Source: Komagataeibacter xylinus (lineage in GTDB: Bacteria; Pseudomonadota; Alphaproteobacteria; Acetobacterales; Acetobacteraceae). Taken from it: a stretch of 64,000 nt of DNA. The stretch covers positions 1 through 64,000 of the forward strand of contig NZ_JARWSK010000002.1 of the NCBI RefSeq assembly GCF_031081985.1. Reading direction: 5' to 3'. Position numbers and translations under genes: made by a program. How positions within the stretch are numbered: the first letter of the stretch is position 1; every line of letters begins with the position of its first letter. Below, in pieces: positions 37,968 through 46,527 of the stretch. The notes below the pieces were generated by a model. That model saw only the letters and a program-made list of their open reading frames with translations. It did not search any database and had not been told where the DNA came from.

Positions 37968-38336
37968 TCATCCCTCGGGGTACCATGCCTCATAATCACT
38001 GGTGGTTGAAGCCCGCTGGCCGCCCCGGCAGTCGCTGCCCGGCGGATGATAGGCATTGGCCGTGCCGGTCTGGTTGGGCTGCCAAGGCTGCTGCCACGGC
38101 TGGCGCGCGCTTTCGGGCAGGGGGGCTGCCTCCATGTGATGCAGCCAGCCCCACCATTCGGGCGGCACGGCGGATGCGTCCTCGCCCTTATGGTAGATGA
38201 CCCAGCGCTCGTGGCGCTTTTCCCCGCCGCCGGTGCGGTTGGGGGTGCGGGCCTCATAATAACAGCGGCCATCGGCATCCTTGCCGACCAGCCGCCCCCT
38301 GAAGCGGGTATAGATGCGGGTGCCTAGATTTGCCAT
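37968..38336 (-). CDS. NDUFA12-family complex I accessory subunit
   Basis: A 122-aa protein matching the NDUFA12/B17.2 family (TRFRGRLVGKDADGRCYYEAR, RHERWVIYHKGEDASAVPPEWWGWLHHM). This subunit is an accessory component of proton-pumping NADH:ubiquinone oxidoreductase, shared by mitochondria and Alphaproteobacteria. First gene of the NDUFA12-mlaD-small-DUF2155 run. Confidence 0.93.
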   Translation of the reverse strand: MANLGTRIYTRFRGRLVGKDADGRCYYEARTPNRTGGGEKRHERWVIYHKGEDASAVPPEWWGWLHHMEAAPLPESARQPWQQPWQPNQTGTANAYHPPGSDCRGGQRASTTSDYEAWYPEG

Positions 38337-38560
38337 GCCGCAAGCCTAATCCGGCGGCGGCGGCGCGGTCCACGCGCATATGCGTGCGCGACCGTCACAT
38401 CTGCGGGATCAGAAGACCCCCGCCTCACGGCGCGGTGATGGGGGTGGATGCGCCCTGTGCACAGTTATCCCCCATATCCACTGTATTCAGGGCCATGTAT
38501 AGTTGCGACTCCGCCGCAAACGGGTTCCGCCAGCGTGCTGCCGCCCGGTAAACATAAAGC

Positions 38561-40156
38561 ATGACAGCACGAAGCCACTGGAACGGCGTGCGTATGCGTA
38601 CCGTTGAAGCCGCAGCGGACCCAGACGACGCGCCGCGTTCCGTAACCCTGCCCGCCGACTGGGATGACACGGCAGCCGAGGCCGTGGCCCGGCTGGCCCC
38701 CGGTCATGGCCCCGCCAACCTGCCCGAACTCGCGGCGCGATGGATTGATGACCTGTGCGCGGGCGAGGTGTCCGGCCCGGTCATTGGCCCGGTCGCGCGC
38801 GCGCTGTCGTGCCTGCTGCTCATGCGCCAGGCCGCACCGAGCGAAAGCCTGTGGCATGGCCACCATGACCGCAGGCCCGCCTTCGTGATCAACCTCGCCG
38901 CCTTTGTCGAGGCCGATAACAGCTTCATGGCGCGCGATTTCGTGGCGGCCCTGCGCCTGCTCGCCCGCGTGCTGCGCACCCTTGCGCACCAGAAGCTGCA
39001 CATGCGCAATGGCGAACTGCCCCTGCCCGAGCCTGAAGGCGGCGCGGTGGCCCACCTGCGCGCCGTGGCCCTGTCCACCGCCAGCGAGCCCCATGAACGC
39101 CCCACGGTTGCGGGTGCGCTGCTGCTGACCAACCTCGATGCCTGCCTGGCCGGGCTGGGGCTTGATTACGACAGCGAGGCCGGGCGCGACGCGGCATGCA
39201 GCATCGTGGCCCTTGCCACCCTCGTGGCCCATGCGGGCGAAGGGGCCGATGCCATGCCCCTGCCCCCCGTGCGCAGCATCCTGCCCGGCGTGAGCCAGAT
39301 CGCGCGCAGCGTGTGGCAGGAAGCGGCGGTCGAGACCGACCAGCCCGCAGCCCGTGTCGAGACCGGCTTTTCCACCCCCGGCCCCATTGATGCGCTGCTT
39401 GGCGTGGAAGCCTGCGGGCTGGCCCCCGTCTTTTCCCCGCTGCGGCCTGACGGGCGGCTGGCCATGAGCACGCTGGCCCGCCTGTCCAGCCGGGGCCTGA
39501 CGCTGGAGGCCGCCTTCGCCGCCACCCTTGCGGGCGAGAGCGTGCTGCCTCTGCCTGCCGCCGCCTCGCATCAGGCCATGCATCGCGCGCTCAGCGGGTT
39601 TGTGGACCGCGTGCCCGCCCGCCCCGATGCCACGCGTGACACGCTGGCCACCCGCGCGGGGCTGGAGCGCGGCGTGCGCCGCCACCTGCCCGCCCGCCAT
39701 GGCGGCTTTACGCAAAAGACCCGCATCGGCGGCCACCGCCTGTTCCTGCGCACGGGGGAATATGCCGATGGCTCGCTTGGTGAAATCAGCCTGACGCCCA
39801 CGCGCGAAAGCCCGATGGTGCGCGGCCTGATGGACACGCTGGGCCAGGCGGTGAGCATCGGCCTGCAATACGGCGCGCCGCTGGAAAGCTATGTGGAAGC
39901 CTTTGCCTATACCCAGTTCGGCCCCGCTGGCACGGTGGAGGGCGACCCGGTTGCATCCTACGCCACATCCATGCTCGACTATGCTTTCCGCGCCCTGTCT
40001 GATGCCTATCTGGGCCGCAGGCTACCCGATGCCCCGCATGAGGAGACGCTGGCCGAAAGCCCCGCCCCCATGCTGCCGCTCGACCTGCCCGGCTCCGGCA
40101 ATGACGATGGCGATGACACGCCCCCCCGGCGGCGCGGGCTGCGGCTGGTCGGATAA
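38561..40156 (+). CDS. TSCPD-domain protein resembling the C-terminus of class II ribonucleotide reductase (NrdJ)
   Basis: A 531-aa protein. Residues about 390-510 match the TSCPD region at the end of NrdJ (FTQKTRIGGHRLFLRTGEYADGSLGEI, SIGLQYGAPLESYVEAFAYTQF, PAGTVEGDPVASYATSMLDY, RALSDAYLGR). Parts of the first 350 residues look like a degenerate NrdJ core (LGLDYDSEAGRDAA, LGVEACGLAPVFSP), but no catalytic Cys/thiyl motif is apparent. It is therefore unlikely to be a reductase; a regulatory or divergent role is possible. Followed by ridA in the same direction. Confidence 0.7.
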   Translation: MTARSHWNGVRMRTVEAAADPDDAPRSVTLPADWDDTAAEAVARLAPGHGPANLPELAARWIDDLCAGEVSGPVIGPVARALSCLLLMRQAAPSESLWHGHHDRRPAFVINLAAFVEADNSFMARDFVAALRLLARVLRTLAHQKLHMRNGELPLPEPEGGAVAHLRAVALSTASEPHERPTVAGALLLTNLDACLAGLGLDYDSEAGRDAACSIVALATLVAHAGEGADAMPLPPVRSILPGVSQIARSVWQEAAVETDQPAARVETGFSTPGPIDALLGVEACGLAPVFSPLRPDGRLAMSTLARLSSRGLTLEAAFAATLAGESVLPLPAAASHQAMHRALSGFVDRVPARPDATRDTLATRAGLERGVRRHLPARHGGFTQKTRIGGHRLFLRTGEYADGSLGEISLTPTRESPMVRGLMDTLGQAVSIGLQYGAPLESYVEAFAYTQFGPAGTVEGDPVASYATSMLDYAFRALSDAYLGRRLPDAPHEETLAESPAPMLPLDLPGSGNDDGDDTPPRRRGLRLVG

Positions 40157-40199
40157 CCCGGCCCCACGCCCCGCCACCTGAATGTAAGGATTGTTGCCC

Positions 40200-40667
40200 A
40201 TGCCCGATACAACACCCGAACAGCGCCTCAAGCAGCTTGGCATCGTGCTGCCCACGCCCGCCGCCCCCGTGGCCAATTACGTGGGCACGGTCATCAGCGG
40301 GTCATCGCTGGTGGTGTCAGGCCAGTTGCCGCTGGTTGATGGCAAGCTGCTGACCACCGGCAAGCTCGGCGGCACCGTGGCGGTGGAACTGGCGGTGGAA
40401 GCCGCGCGCTACAGCATGATCAACGTGATTGCGCAGGTTAAGGCCGCTGTGGGCGATCTTTCACGCGTGAAGCGCGTGGTGCGGCTGGGCGGGTTCATTG
40501 CCTGCACGCCCGACTTCACGCAGCATGCCGCCGTCATGAACGGGGCCTCCGACCTGGCGGTGGCCGTGTTTGGCGATGCGGGCCGCCATGCGCGCTCGAC
40601 CGTGGGCGTGCCCTCGCTGCCGCTCGACTCCGCTGTCGAGGTCGAGGGCCTGTTCGAAATCGGGTGA
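40200..40667 (+). CDS. RidA family protein
   Basis: A 155-aa RidA/YjgF-YER057c-like protein of the longer bacterial subgroup (QLGIVLPTPAAPVANYVGTV, VVSGQLPL, VKRVVRLGGFIACTPDFTQHAAVMNGASDL, ARSTVGVPSLPLDSAVEVEGLFE). The conserved Arg before STVGV is present. Members hydrolyse reactive enamines or imines; some bind ligands only. TAAGGA lies 9 bases upstream of the ATG at 40200. A second RidA-type domain occurs in the 3210-4280 frame. Confidence 0.9.
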   Translation: MPDTTPEQRLKQLGIVLPTPAAPVANYVGTVISGSSLVVSGQLPLVDGKLLTTGKLGGTVAVELAVEAARYSMINVIAQVKAAVGDLSRVKRVVRLGGFIACTPDFTQHAAVMNGASDLAVAVFGDAGRHARSTVGVPSLPLDSAVEVEGLFEIG

Positions 40668-40702
40668 TGTAACCACCACGCACAAGCAACAGGGAGCCAG
40701 TC

Positions 40703-40750
40703 ATGACCGCACCGCCCCGCACGGCCCGCACCACGGCGCAGGCATCATGA
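40703..40750 (+). CDS. Candidate 15-codon leader ORF coupled to the acyltransferase gene
   Basis: ATG at 40703 with AGGGAG at 40691-40696 opens a frame encoding MTAPPRTARTTAQAS. Its TGA (40748-40750) overlaps the ATG of the downstream gene (ATGA). The downstream ATG has no clear Shine-Dalgarno of its own, so translation may depend on this leader. The peptide is rich in Thr/Ala/Arg and probably has no function of its own. Confidence 0.4.
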   Translation: MTAPPRTARTTAQAS

Positions 40751-41901
40751 CCGGCACCACCATGACCCTGCACCGCCGGATTGCCGAGATCCCGGCGGCG
40801 CAGTGGGATGGCTGCGCGGGCGATGAAAACCCGTTTGTCAGCCACGCCTTCCTCTCGGCGCTGGAAGACAGCGGCTCCACCGGCCCGCAGACCGGCTGGA
40901 TGCCCCAGCACCTTGCCCTGCGCGACGGCGAAGGCCGCCTGCTGGCAGTCGCCCCGCTTTACGCCAAGGGCCATTCCTTTGGCGAATACGTGTTCGACCA
41001 CGCCTGGGCGCGTGCCTTCGAGCAGGCGGGCGGGCAGTACTACCCCAAACTGCAGGTCGCCGTGCCGTTCTCACCCGTGCCGGGCCCGCGCCTGCTCGTT
41101 CACCCCACCGCGCCCGATGCCGACAGCCTGCGCCTGCTGGCAGGCCGCGCACTGCGGCAGGCCTGTGGCGAGATGGGGCTTTCCTCCGTGCATGTCACCT
41201 TCTGCACGCGGCATGAATATGACCTGCTGGGTGAAAGCGGCTGGCTGCAGCGCCTTGGCGTGCAGTACCACTGGGATAATCAGGACTACACCAGCTTTGA
41301 CGATTTTCTGGGCATGCTCGCCTCACGCAAGCGCAAGGCCATCAGGCGCGAGCGGCGCGATGCCAATGCCTGCGGACTGACATTCCACACCTATCGCGGC
41401 ACGGAAATTACCGAGGCGCTGTGGCAGGATTTTTATCACTTCTACCTCTCCACCGTGGACCGCAAATGGGGCAGCGCCTATCTGCAGCCCGCCTTCTTCC
41501 CGCTGCTATCCGAACGGCTGGGCGACAGGGTGGTGCTGATGATTGCAAGGCAGGACGGCGTGCCGGTGGCCGGTGCGCTCAACCTGATGGGCCGCGATAC
41601 GCTGTACGGCCGCAACTGGGGGCGGCACGAGGGGGAATGGCCGTTCCTGCATTTCGAGCTGTGCTATTACCGCGCCATCGACTTCGCCATCGCCCACGGG
41701 CTGAAACGGGTGGAGGCGGGCGCCCAGGGCGAGCACAAGCTGCAACGTGGCTACCGCCCCTGCCTGACCCATTCCGCCCACTGGATCAGCCACCCCGGCC
41801 TGCGCGAGGCCGTGGGCGAATTCCTGCAACACGAACGCGCGGCCATACGGGCCGAACTGCCCGCCCTTGAGGCCATGACGCCCTACCGCGCAGAAGAATA
41901 A
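40747..41901 (+). CDS. FemAB-like GNAT-fold acyltransferase (DUF482 family)
   Basis: A 384-aa protein with the DUF482/FemAB-like layout: ENPFVSHAFLSALEDSGS, GQYYPKLQVAVPFSPVPGPRLL, SRKRKAIRRERRDA, FYHFYLSTVDRKWGSAYL, GRNWG, FELCYYRAIDFAIAHGLKRVEAGAQGEHKLQRGY. The fold is that of GNAT/peptidoglycan bridge-forming aminoacyltransferases, but the acceptor is unknown. It lies in the TSCPD-ridA-acyltransferase run and begins in a four-base overlap with a short leader ORF. A full hairpin repeat follows. Confidence 0.85.
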   Translation: MTGTTMTLHRRIAEIPAAQWDGCAGDENPFVSHAFLSALEDSGSTGPQTGWMPQHLALRDGEGRLLAVAPLYAKGHSFGEYVFDHAWARAFEQAGGQYYPKLQVAVPFSPVPGPRLLVHPTAPDADSLRLLAGRALRQACGEMGLSSVHVTFCTRHEYDLLGESGWLQRLGVQYHWDNQDYTSFDDFLGMLASRKRKAIRRERRDANACGLTFHTYRGTEITEALWQDFYHFYLSTVDRKWGSAYLQPAFFPLLSERLGDRVVLMIARQDGVPVAGALNLMGRDTLYGRNWGRHEGEWPFLHFELCYYRAIDFAIAHGLKRVEAGAQGEHKLQRGYRPCLTHSAHWISHPGLREAVGEFLQHERAAIRAELPALEAMTPYRAEE

Positions 41902-41916
41902 ATCTGGAATTCATTC

Positions 41917-41992
41917 AAAAATTTTTGGTGAAGCTTTTTTCAAAAAGCTTCAGGGAACGCCGCCTTTAAAGAAAGGCAGCACCCGAAAACTT
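41917..41992. repeat. Full composite hairpin repeat, reverse order
   Basis: Arm AAAAATTTTTGGTG, then the GAAGCTTTTTT/CAAAAAGCTTC hairpin, then GCCGCCTTTAAAGAAAGGCAGC and arm ACCCGAAAACTT. The two hairpins appear in the opposite order to the copy at 20326. It starts 16 bases after the acyltransferase stop. Confidence 0.85.
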
Positions 41993-42118
41993 CTGTTTTC
42001 CTGCAACGAAACAGTGTGATGATGCAGGTCATGCCGCAGGGGCCACAGCCATGCTAGCCTGCGCATCATGGCACCGGCGGCCAGCAGGCCGCGCCTGTAC
42101 AGCCAAAGGAGCGCCACC

Positions 42119-43105
42119 ATGTACGCAATGCGACTGCTCGCCCCCCACACCCCCCTGCAATGGACCGAACTACCCGACCCACAGCCTGGCCCCGGACAGA
42201 TCCGCGTGACCGTAGGCGCGTGTGGCGTATGCCGCACCGACCTGCACGTGGTCGATGCCGACCTGCCCTTCCCCGGCCATGCGCTCACGCCGGGCCACGA
42301 GATCGTGGGCCGGATCGACGCCATCGGCCCGAATGTGGAGGGGCTGCACATGGGCCAGCGCGTGGGCATTCCGTGGCTCGGCCATACCTGCGGGTGCTGC
42401 CACTACTGCCAGACCGACCACGAGAACCTGTGCGACCACCCGCTTTTTACCGGCTACACGCGTGATGGCGGCTACGCCACCAAGGCGGTGGCGGATGCAC
42501 ATTTCACCTTCCCCCTGCCTGATGGCGATGATGACGTGGCCGTGGCCCCGCTGCTCTGCGCGGGGCTGATCGGCTGGCGCTCGCTGGTCATGGCAGGCGA
42601 GGAGGCGCGCAGCATCGGGCTGTATGGCTTTGGGGCGGCAGCCCATATCATTGCGCAGGTGGCGGTGTGGCAGGGACGCAAGGTCTATGCCTTCACCCGC
42701 CCTGGTGACACAAAGACGCAGGAATTCGCCCGCTCGCTGGGCTGCGTGTGGGCTGGCGGCTCGGATGAAGCCCCGCCCGAACAGCTTGACGCCACCATCA
42801 TCTTCGCCCCCGTGGGCGCACTCGTGCCCGCCGCACTCAAGGCCGTGCACAAGGCCGGGCGCGTGGTGTGCGCGGGCATTCACATGAGCGAGATCCCGGC
42901 CTTTTCCTATGACCTGCTGTGGGAGGAGCGCCAGATCATGTCAGTCGCCAACCTGACACGTCAGGACGGGATCGACTTCCTTGAACGCGTGCCGCACGTG
43001 GGCATCCGCACCACCACCACGCCGTATGCGCTCAAGGATGCCAACAAGGCGCTTGATGACCTGCGCCACGGCCGCTTTGAAGGGGCTGCCGTGCTGGTAC
43101 CCTGA
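42119..43105 (+). CDS. Zinc-dependent alcohol dehydrogenase family protein
   Basis: A 328-aa medium-chain dehydrogenase. Catalytic zinc ligands are C38 (GVCRTD) and the GHE motif at H60/E61; the structural zinc site is C91/C94/C97/C105 with standard spacing. A Rossmann domain follows (GLYGFGAAAHIIAQVA). It probably oxidises or reduces an alcohol/aldehyde with NAD(P). The ATG at 42119 has AAAGGAG 7 bases upstream. Substrate not predictable, though acetic acid bacteria carry many such enzymes. It stands alone between two hairpin repeats. Confidence 0.9.
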   Translation: MYAMRLLAPHTPLQWTELPDPQPGPGQIRVTVGACGVCRTDLHVVDADLPFPGHALTPGHEIVGRIDAIGPNVEGLHMGQRVGIPWLGHTCGCCHYCQTDHENLCDHPLFTGYTRDGGYATKAVADAHFTFPLPDGDDDVAVAPLLCAGLIGWRSLVMAGEEARSIGLYGFGAAAHIIAQVAVWQGRKVYAFTRPGDTKTQEFARSLGCVWAGGSDEAPPEQLDATIIFAPVGALVPAALKAVHKAGRVVCAGIHMSEIPAFSYDLLWEERQIMSVANLTRQDGIDFLERVPHVGIRTTTTPYALKDANKALDDLRHGRFEGAAVLVP

Positions 43106-43114
43106 AAAAACCTG

Positions 43115-43195
43115 AAAAGTTTCTGGTGAAGCTTTTTTCAAAAAGCTTCAGGAGAACGTTGCTTTATGCACAAAGGCGGCATCCAGAAACTTTTT
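43115..43195. repeat. Full composite hairpin repeat, reverse order
   Basis: Arm AAAAGTTTCTGGTG, an intact GAAGCTTTTTT/CAAAAAGCTTC hairpin, a decayed GCC hairpin (TTGCTTTATGCACAAAGGCGGC) and arm ATCCAGAAACTTTTT. It begins 10 bases after the alcohol dehydrogenase stop. Confidence 0.8.
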
Positions 43196-43382
43196 CCCTC
43201 CCCCTGCCCCGCACGGGGGGCTGGGCGCGCGCAAAAATGCCCCGGCCATTATTAATTCTGGCTTTTGGGGCAATCATTCTTTATGCACCGGCCTTCTCCC
43301 CTGACGCATGAACACGGCCGGCGGCCAGTTTCCTTCCTGCGTCGCCCATGTTCTTCATGTTTTTGTCCGGATTGCCCGATAC

Positions 43383-45158
43383 ATGCCGTTTCCCGAAACC
43401 CACCCCGCCCTGCAACGCGCGCTGGACGAGCGTGGGTACGATAACCCGACTCCCGTCCAGAAAGCGGTCCTGGATGTCGCAGCCGAGGGGCGTGACCTCC
43501 TCGTCTCCGCCCAGACCGGCTCGGGCAAGACCGTTGCCTTTGGCATCGCCATGGCCGACACCCTGCTTGGTGGCGCCGAACGCTTCGGCCCCGCAGGGCC
43601 GCCGCTGGCCGTCATCATCGCGCCCACCCGCGAACTGGCCATGCAGGTCACGCGTGAACTGACCTGGCTGTATGCCCCCGCTGGCGGGCGCATCGTGTCG
43701 TGCATTGGCGGCATGGATGCCCGCCGCGAGGCGCGCGCGCTCCAGATGGGCGCGCATATCGTGGTCGGCACGCCGGGGCGGCTGTGCGACCACCAGTCCC
43801 GTGGCCGTCTGGACATGTCGGACCTGCGCGTGGTCGTGCTTGATGAAGCCGACGAGATGCTTGACCTCGGCTTCCGCGATGAACTCGAGCAGCTGCTCGA
43901 CGCCATGCCCAAGACCCGCCGCACACTGCTGTTCTCGGCCACCATCGCCAAGGAAATCGCATCGCTTGCGCGCCGTTACCAGAACGACGCCGTGCGCATC
44001 GACACCCTTTCGGGCGCCAAGCAGCATGCCGATATCGAATACCGCGCCATCGTGGCCGACGCCCGCGAGCTAATCCCCGCCGTCGTCAACGTGCTGCGCT
44101 ATACCGACAGCCAGACCACCATGGTGTTCTGCGCCACCCGCGAGATGGTGCGCCACATGCAGGCGGCCCTGGTCGAGCGTGGCTTCTCCTCGGTCGCCCT
44201 TTCGGGTGAGCTGGGGCAGAACGAGCGCACGCGCGCCATCGACAGCCTGCGCAAGGGCCAGGCCAATGTGTGCGTGGCGACCGACGTGGCGGCCCGTGGC
44301 ATCGACATCCCGGCCCTGGCGCTGGTGGTGCATGCCACCCTGCCGACCGACCCCGCCACCCTGCTGCACCGCTCGGGCCGCACGGGCCGCGCGGGCCGCA
44401 AGGGCGTGTGCGTGCTGATGGTGCCCATGTCGCAGCGCCGCCGCGCCGAGCGCCTGATGCAGGGTGCCAAGATCACGGCCACATGGTCCGGCGTGCCGAC
44501 GGCCGCCGAGATCCGCGCCAATGACGCCAAGCGCCTGCTGGCCGACCCCGTGCTGAACCAGGACGTGGCGGAAGCCGATGCCGAACTGGTGGGCCAGCTT
44601 GTGGAAGGCCGCACCAGCGAGCAGCTTGCCGCAGCCCTGCTGCAGATGTACCGCGCCCGCCTGCCCGCGCCGGAGAACGTGCGCCACATCACGCCCGATG
44701 CCCCGCGCCCCGTGCGTGAGCGCCCCGAGCGCGATGGCCCACGCCCCCCGCGCGAGAGCTATGGCAGCGGCGAGCCGGGCGCCTGGTTTGCCATGAATGT
44801 GGGGCGGCAGGAAAAGGCCGACCCGAAATGGCTGATCCCGCTGATCTGCCGCCTTGGTGGCGTGCGCAAGGCGGATATCGGCGCCATCCGCATCAACGAC
44901 AGCCAGACGCTGTTCGAGATCACGCCGGAATCGACCGAGAAGTTCCGCTCGTGCATCGCCGCGATCGAGAATGACGAAGTGCAGATCTCGCCCGCCGCAG
45001 CCCCTGCCGGTGGCGCAGGCCCGCGCCGCAGCGGGCCGCCGCGTGGTGGCCGTCCCTTCGCCCGCAAGCCCGGTGGTGGCGGTGGCCGCCCCGGTGGCGG
45101 GTTTGGCGGGGGGCCGCGTGGGGCTGCTTCATCGCGCAAGCGCCCGCCGCGTTCGTAA
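43383..45158 (+). CDS. DEAD-box ATP-dependent RNA helicase with DbpA-like RNA-binding domain
   Basis: A 591-aa helicase. Q-motif region PTPVQK (23-28), Walker A AQTGSGKT (43-50), PTRELA (81-86), DEAD (154-157), SAT (185-187), and helicase C motifs ARGIDIP and HRSGRTGRAGR. A DbpA-type RNA-binding domain follows (about 490-550, LICRLGGVRKADIGAIRI) and a basic Gly/Arg-rich tail. It probably remodels rRNA or mRNA structure, as CsdA/DbpA do. ATG 43383 gives the family-like N-terminus; the frame is open to 43308, and no strong Shine-Dalgarno favours either. Confidence 0.92.
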   Translation: MPFPETHPALQRALDERGYDNPTPVQKAVLDVAAEGRDLLVSAQTGSGKTVAFGIAMADTLLGGAERFGPAGPPLAVIIAPTRELAMQVTRELTWLYAPAGGRIVSCIGGMDARREARALQMGAHIVVGTPGRLCDHQSRGRLDMSDLRVVVLDEADEMLDLGFRDELEQLLDAMPKTRRTLLFSATIAKEIASLARRYQNDAVRIDTLSGAKQHADIEYRAIVADARELIPAVVNVLRYTDSQTTMVFCATREMVRHMQAALVERGFSSVALSGELGQNERTRAIDSLRKGQANVCVATDVAARGIDIPALALVVHATLPTDPATLLHRSGRTGRAGRKGVCVLMVPMSQRRRAERLMQGAKITATWSGVPTAAEIRANDAKRLLADPVLNQDVAEADAELVGQLVEGRTSEQLAAALLQMYRARLPAPENVRHITPDAPRPVRERPERDGPRPPRESYGSGEPGAWFAMNVGRQEKADPKWLIPLICRLGGVRKADIGAIRINDSQTLFEITPESTEKFRSCIAAIENDEVQISPAAAPAGGAGPRRSGPPRGGRPFARKPGGGGGRPGGGFGGGPRGAASSRKRPPRS

Positions 45159-45188
45159 GCGCTAGGCACCTTTCTTCCGTTAACCTTC

Positions 45189-45210
45189 ATGCCCGGCATT
45201 GTCCGGGCAT
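45189..45210 (+). terminator. Possible terminator after the helicase gene
   Basis: ATGCCCGG and CCGGGCAT form an 8-bp perfect stem with a 6-base loop, followed by GTTGCGTTTC, 30 bases beyond the helicase stop. The T-run is poor, so termination here may be partial, backed up by the stronger palindromes further downstream. Confidence 0.45.
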
Positions 45211-45403
45211 GTTGCGTTTCAGGGCCGTGAAACAGGATCATCTTTCATGCGGCCCTTCCTGTTCCGCCTTTGTCCGTTGCCGGGGCCATGCGCTTTCAGC
45301 CCCATGCCGCGTATGCAGCTTTTCAAAAAAACAGTCTGTTCGGAAAAAAAGTCGCAAAAATCAGAGCCGTTGCGACAATGCTTGTGCCGGAAAGGTACAA
45401 AAA

Positions 45404-45444
45404 ATGCCGCCTTTTTTGAAAAAAGGCGGCACCCAAAAACTTTT
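45404..45444. repeat. Partial composite repeat: GCCGCC hairpin with ACTTTT arm
   Basis: GCCGCCTTTTTT and AAAAAAGGCGGC form a perfect 12-bp stem (45406-45430), followed by ACCCAAAAACTTTT. The hairpin is identical to the copy at 12804 and shares the downstream flank TTTTTTATCAATG. The region 45159-45506 has no convincing gene. Confidence 0.88.
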
Positions 45445-45460
45445 ATTGTTTTTTATCAAT

Positions 45461-45494
45461 GATCTGTTTTCAAAAAGTTTTTTGAAAACAGATC
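45461..45494. terminator. Perfect 34-bp palindrome, probable bidirectional terminator
   Basis: GATCTGTTTTCAAAAA (45461-45476) is followed after two bases by its exact complement (45479-45494). It lies 12 bases beyond the stop of the minus-strand gene at 45507-45989 and downstream of the plus-strand helicase, so it could terminate both convergent transcripts. Confidence 0.65.
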
Positions 45495-45506
45495 GCAAAC
45501 AATTCT

Positions 45507-45989
45507 TTACTGGCTGTTCTGGCTATTGCCACCAAACAGGCCGCTCACGTCGGAACCGGTCTGGCTTTTCAGGTTATCCCAGCGCTGGCGTTCCGCGCTG
45601 CCTGCATCACGCAGCTTGTCGAGGCGATTTTTGGGCGCGTTGCGAATCGCATCCAGCCGGTCCCGGCCGTTCTGGATCTTCTGGTCCACGCGGCCGCGGT
45701 CATCGGCCAGCTTCTGCTTTTCATTATCCCACCGGCCCACGGTGTCCTGGCGCAGCGCATCCTTGCGGTCCTGATAGCCCTGCTCCACGTTCTGCTGCCT
45801 GTCCTTCCACGCCTGCTCGCGATCCTGCAGGCGGGTGTTGGCGCAGTCACCGGCCTGCGCCACGCGGCCAAGCACATCCCATTTGGAGGTGGTCTGGCTA
45901 CTATCACAATCAGCGGCCCGCGCCGTGATGGAAACACCCGTGCCTGCCGCGACAACTGCCAGAACAAGCATATATTCACGAAACTTCAT
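45507..45989 (-). CDS. Exported coiled-coil hypothetical protein
   Basis: A 160-aa protein with a signal peptide (MKFREYMLVLAVVAAGTGVS…ARA, cut near 26) and a highly charged helical body (LQDREQAWKDRQQNVEQGYQDRKD and onward) predicted to form coiled coils, with two Cys (CDSS, GDCANT) near the mature N-terminus that may form a disulfide. Gly/Ser/Asn-rich C-terminus. No family recognised; likely periplasmic. Start at 45989 chosen to give the signal peptide; the frame is open to 46082. Confidence 0.65.
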   Translation of the reverse strand: MKFREYMLVLAVVAAGTGVSITARAADCDSSQTTSKWDVLGRVAQAGDCANTRLQDREQAWKDRQQNVEQGYQDRKDALRQDTVGRWDNEKQKLADDRGRVDQKIQNGRDRLDAIRNAPKNRLDKLRDAGSAERQRWDNLKSQTGSDVSGLFGGNSQNSQ

Positions 45990-46293
45990 TAACGGAGCCT
46001 TGTACAAAATGATTTTGACCTGAAACTTTACAGAAACATATGTCAGATTCCGGTCAGAAACATGACAATGCACTGTCATCATTCCTGAATATAGTAATCA
46101 GGCGCCAAAAGCGTAGCGCATGCAGCACATGCCACCTGCCATGCAAACGCAGGTGAACCCGCTCCCCATGGTGGACAGTCCGCGATAATGGCACTATGTG
46201 AGGCATAAATACATATTATCCATTCCGAATTATAACCCCGAACCCGGTTGCCTTCCGCCACTTTCGTTGCGGTCATGCTGCCGCCTGCCAGCA

Positions 46294-46527
46294 ATGGTCA
46301 CTGCCGCGATGTGGAATGAACCATACCTTGAAACCTGCTGCCGCTCGGCCCTGCACCGGCTGAAGCTGAGTGGTGAAAACGGACGCCCGACCGGCCTGCG
46401 CGATGACCCCTGCCTGCGCAGGCTCACCGGCATGGGCCTGGCCGAGATGCATGGCGAGACCCGCTTCACCATTACCGGGCAGGGGCAGGCCCGCCACCGG
46501 ACCGAAATACTGAAACTGGCCCCATGA
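46294..46527 (+). CDS. Small hypothetical protein co-transcribed with the S24 repressor
   Basis: A 77-aa protein from ATG 46294 (MVTAAMWNEPYLETCCRSALHRLKLSGENGRPTGLRDD in parts). The end, LTGMGLAEMHGETRFTITGQGQARHRTEIL, resembles winged-helix 'wing' segments (…MGLAE…G.FTITGQGQARHR), so a small DNA-binding role is conceivable. Its stop overlaps the repressor ATG by four bases. The frame is open to 46198, and ATG 46309 is another possible start. No family is named. Confidence 0.6.
   Translation: MVTAAMWNEPYLETCCRSALHRLKLSGENGRPTGLRDDPCLRRLTGMGLAEMHGETRFTITGQGQARHRTEILKLAP

Noticed and set aside
38440-38500. TTATCCCCCATATCCACTG near 38465 resembles DnaA boxes (TTATCCACA).
   Set aside because: No exact box, no cluster and no replication genes nearby, so not an origin.
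45209-45462. Open frame of 87 codons starting near 45199 and running into the hairpin repeat.
   Set aside because: Half of it is translated GCCGCC repeat sequence, and no family similarity or convincing ribosome-binding site was seen.
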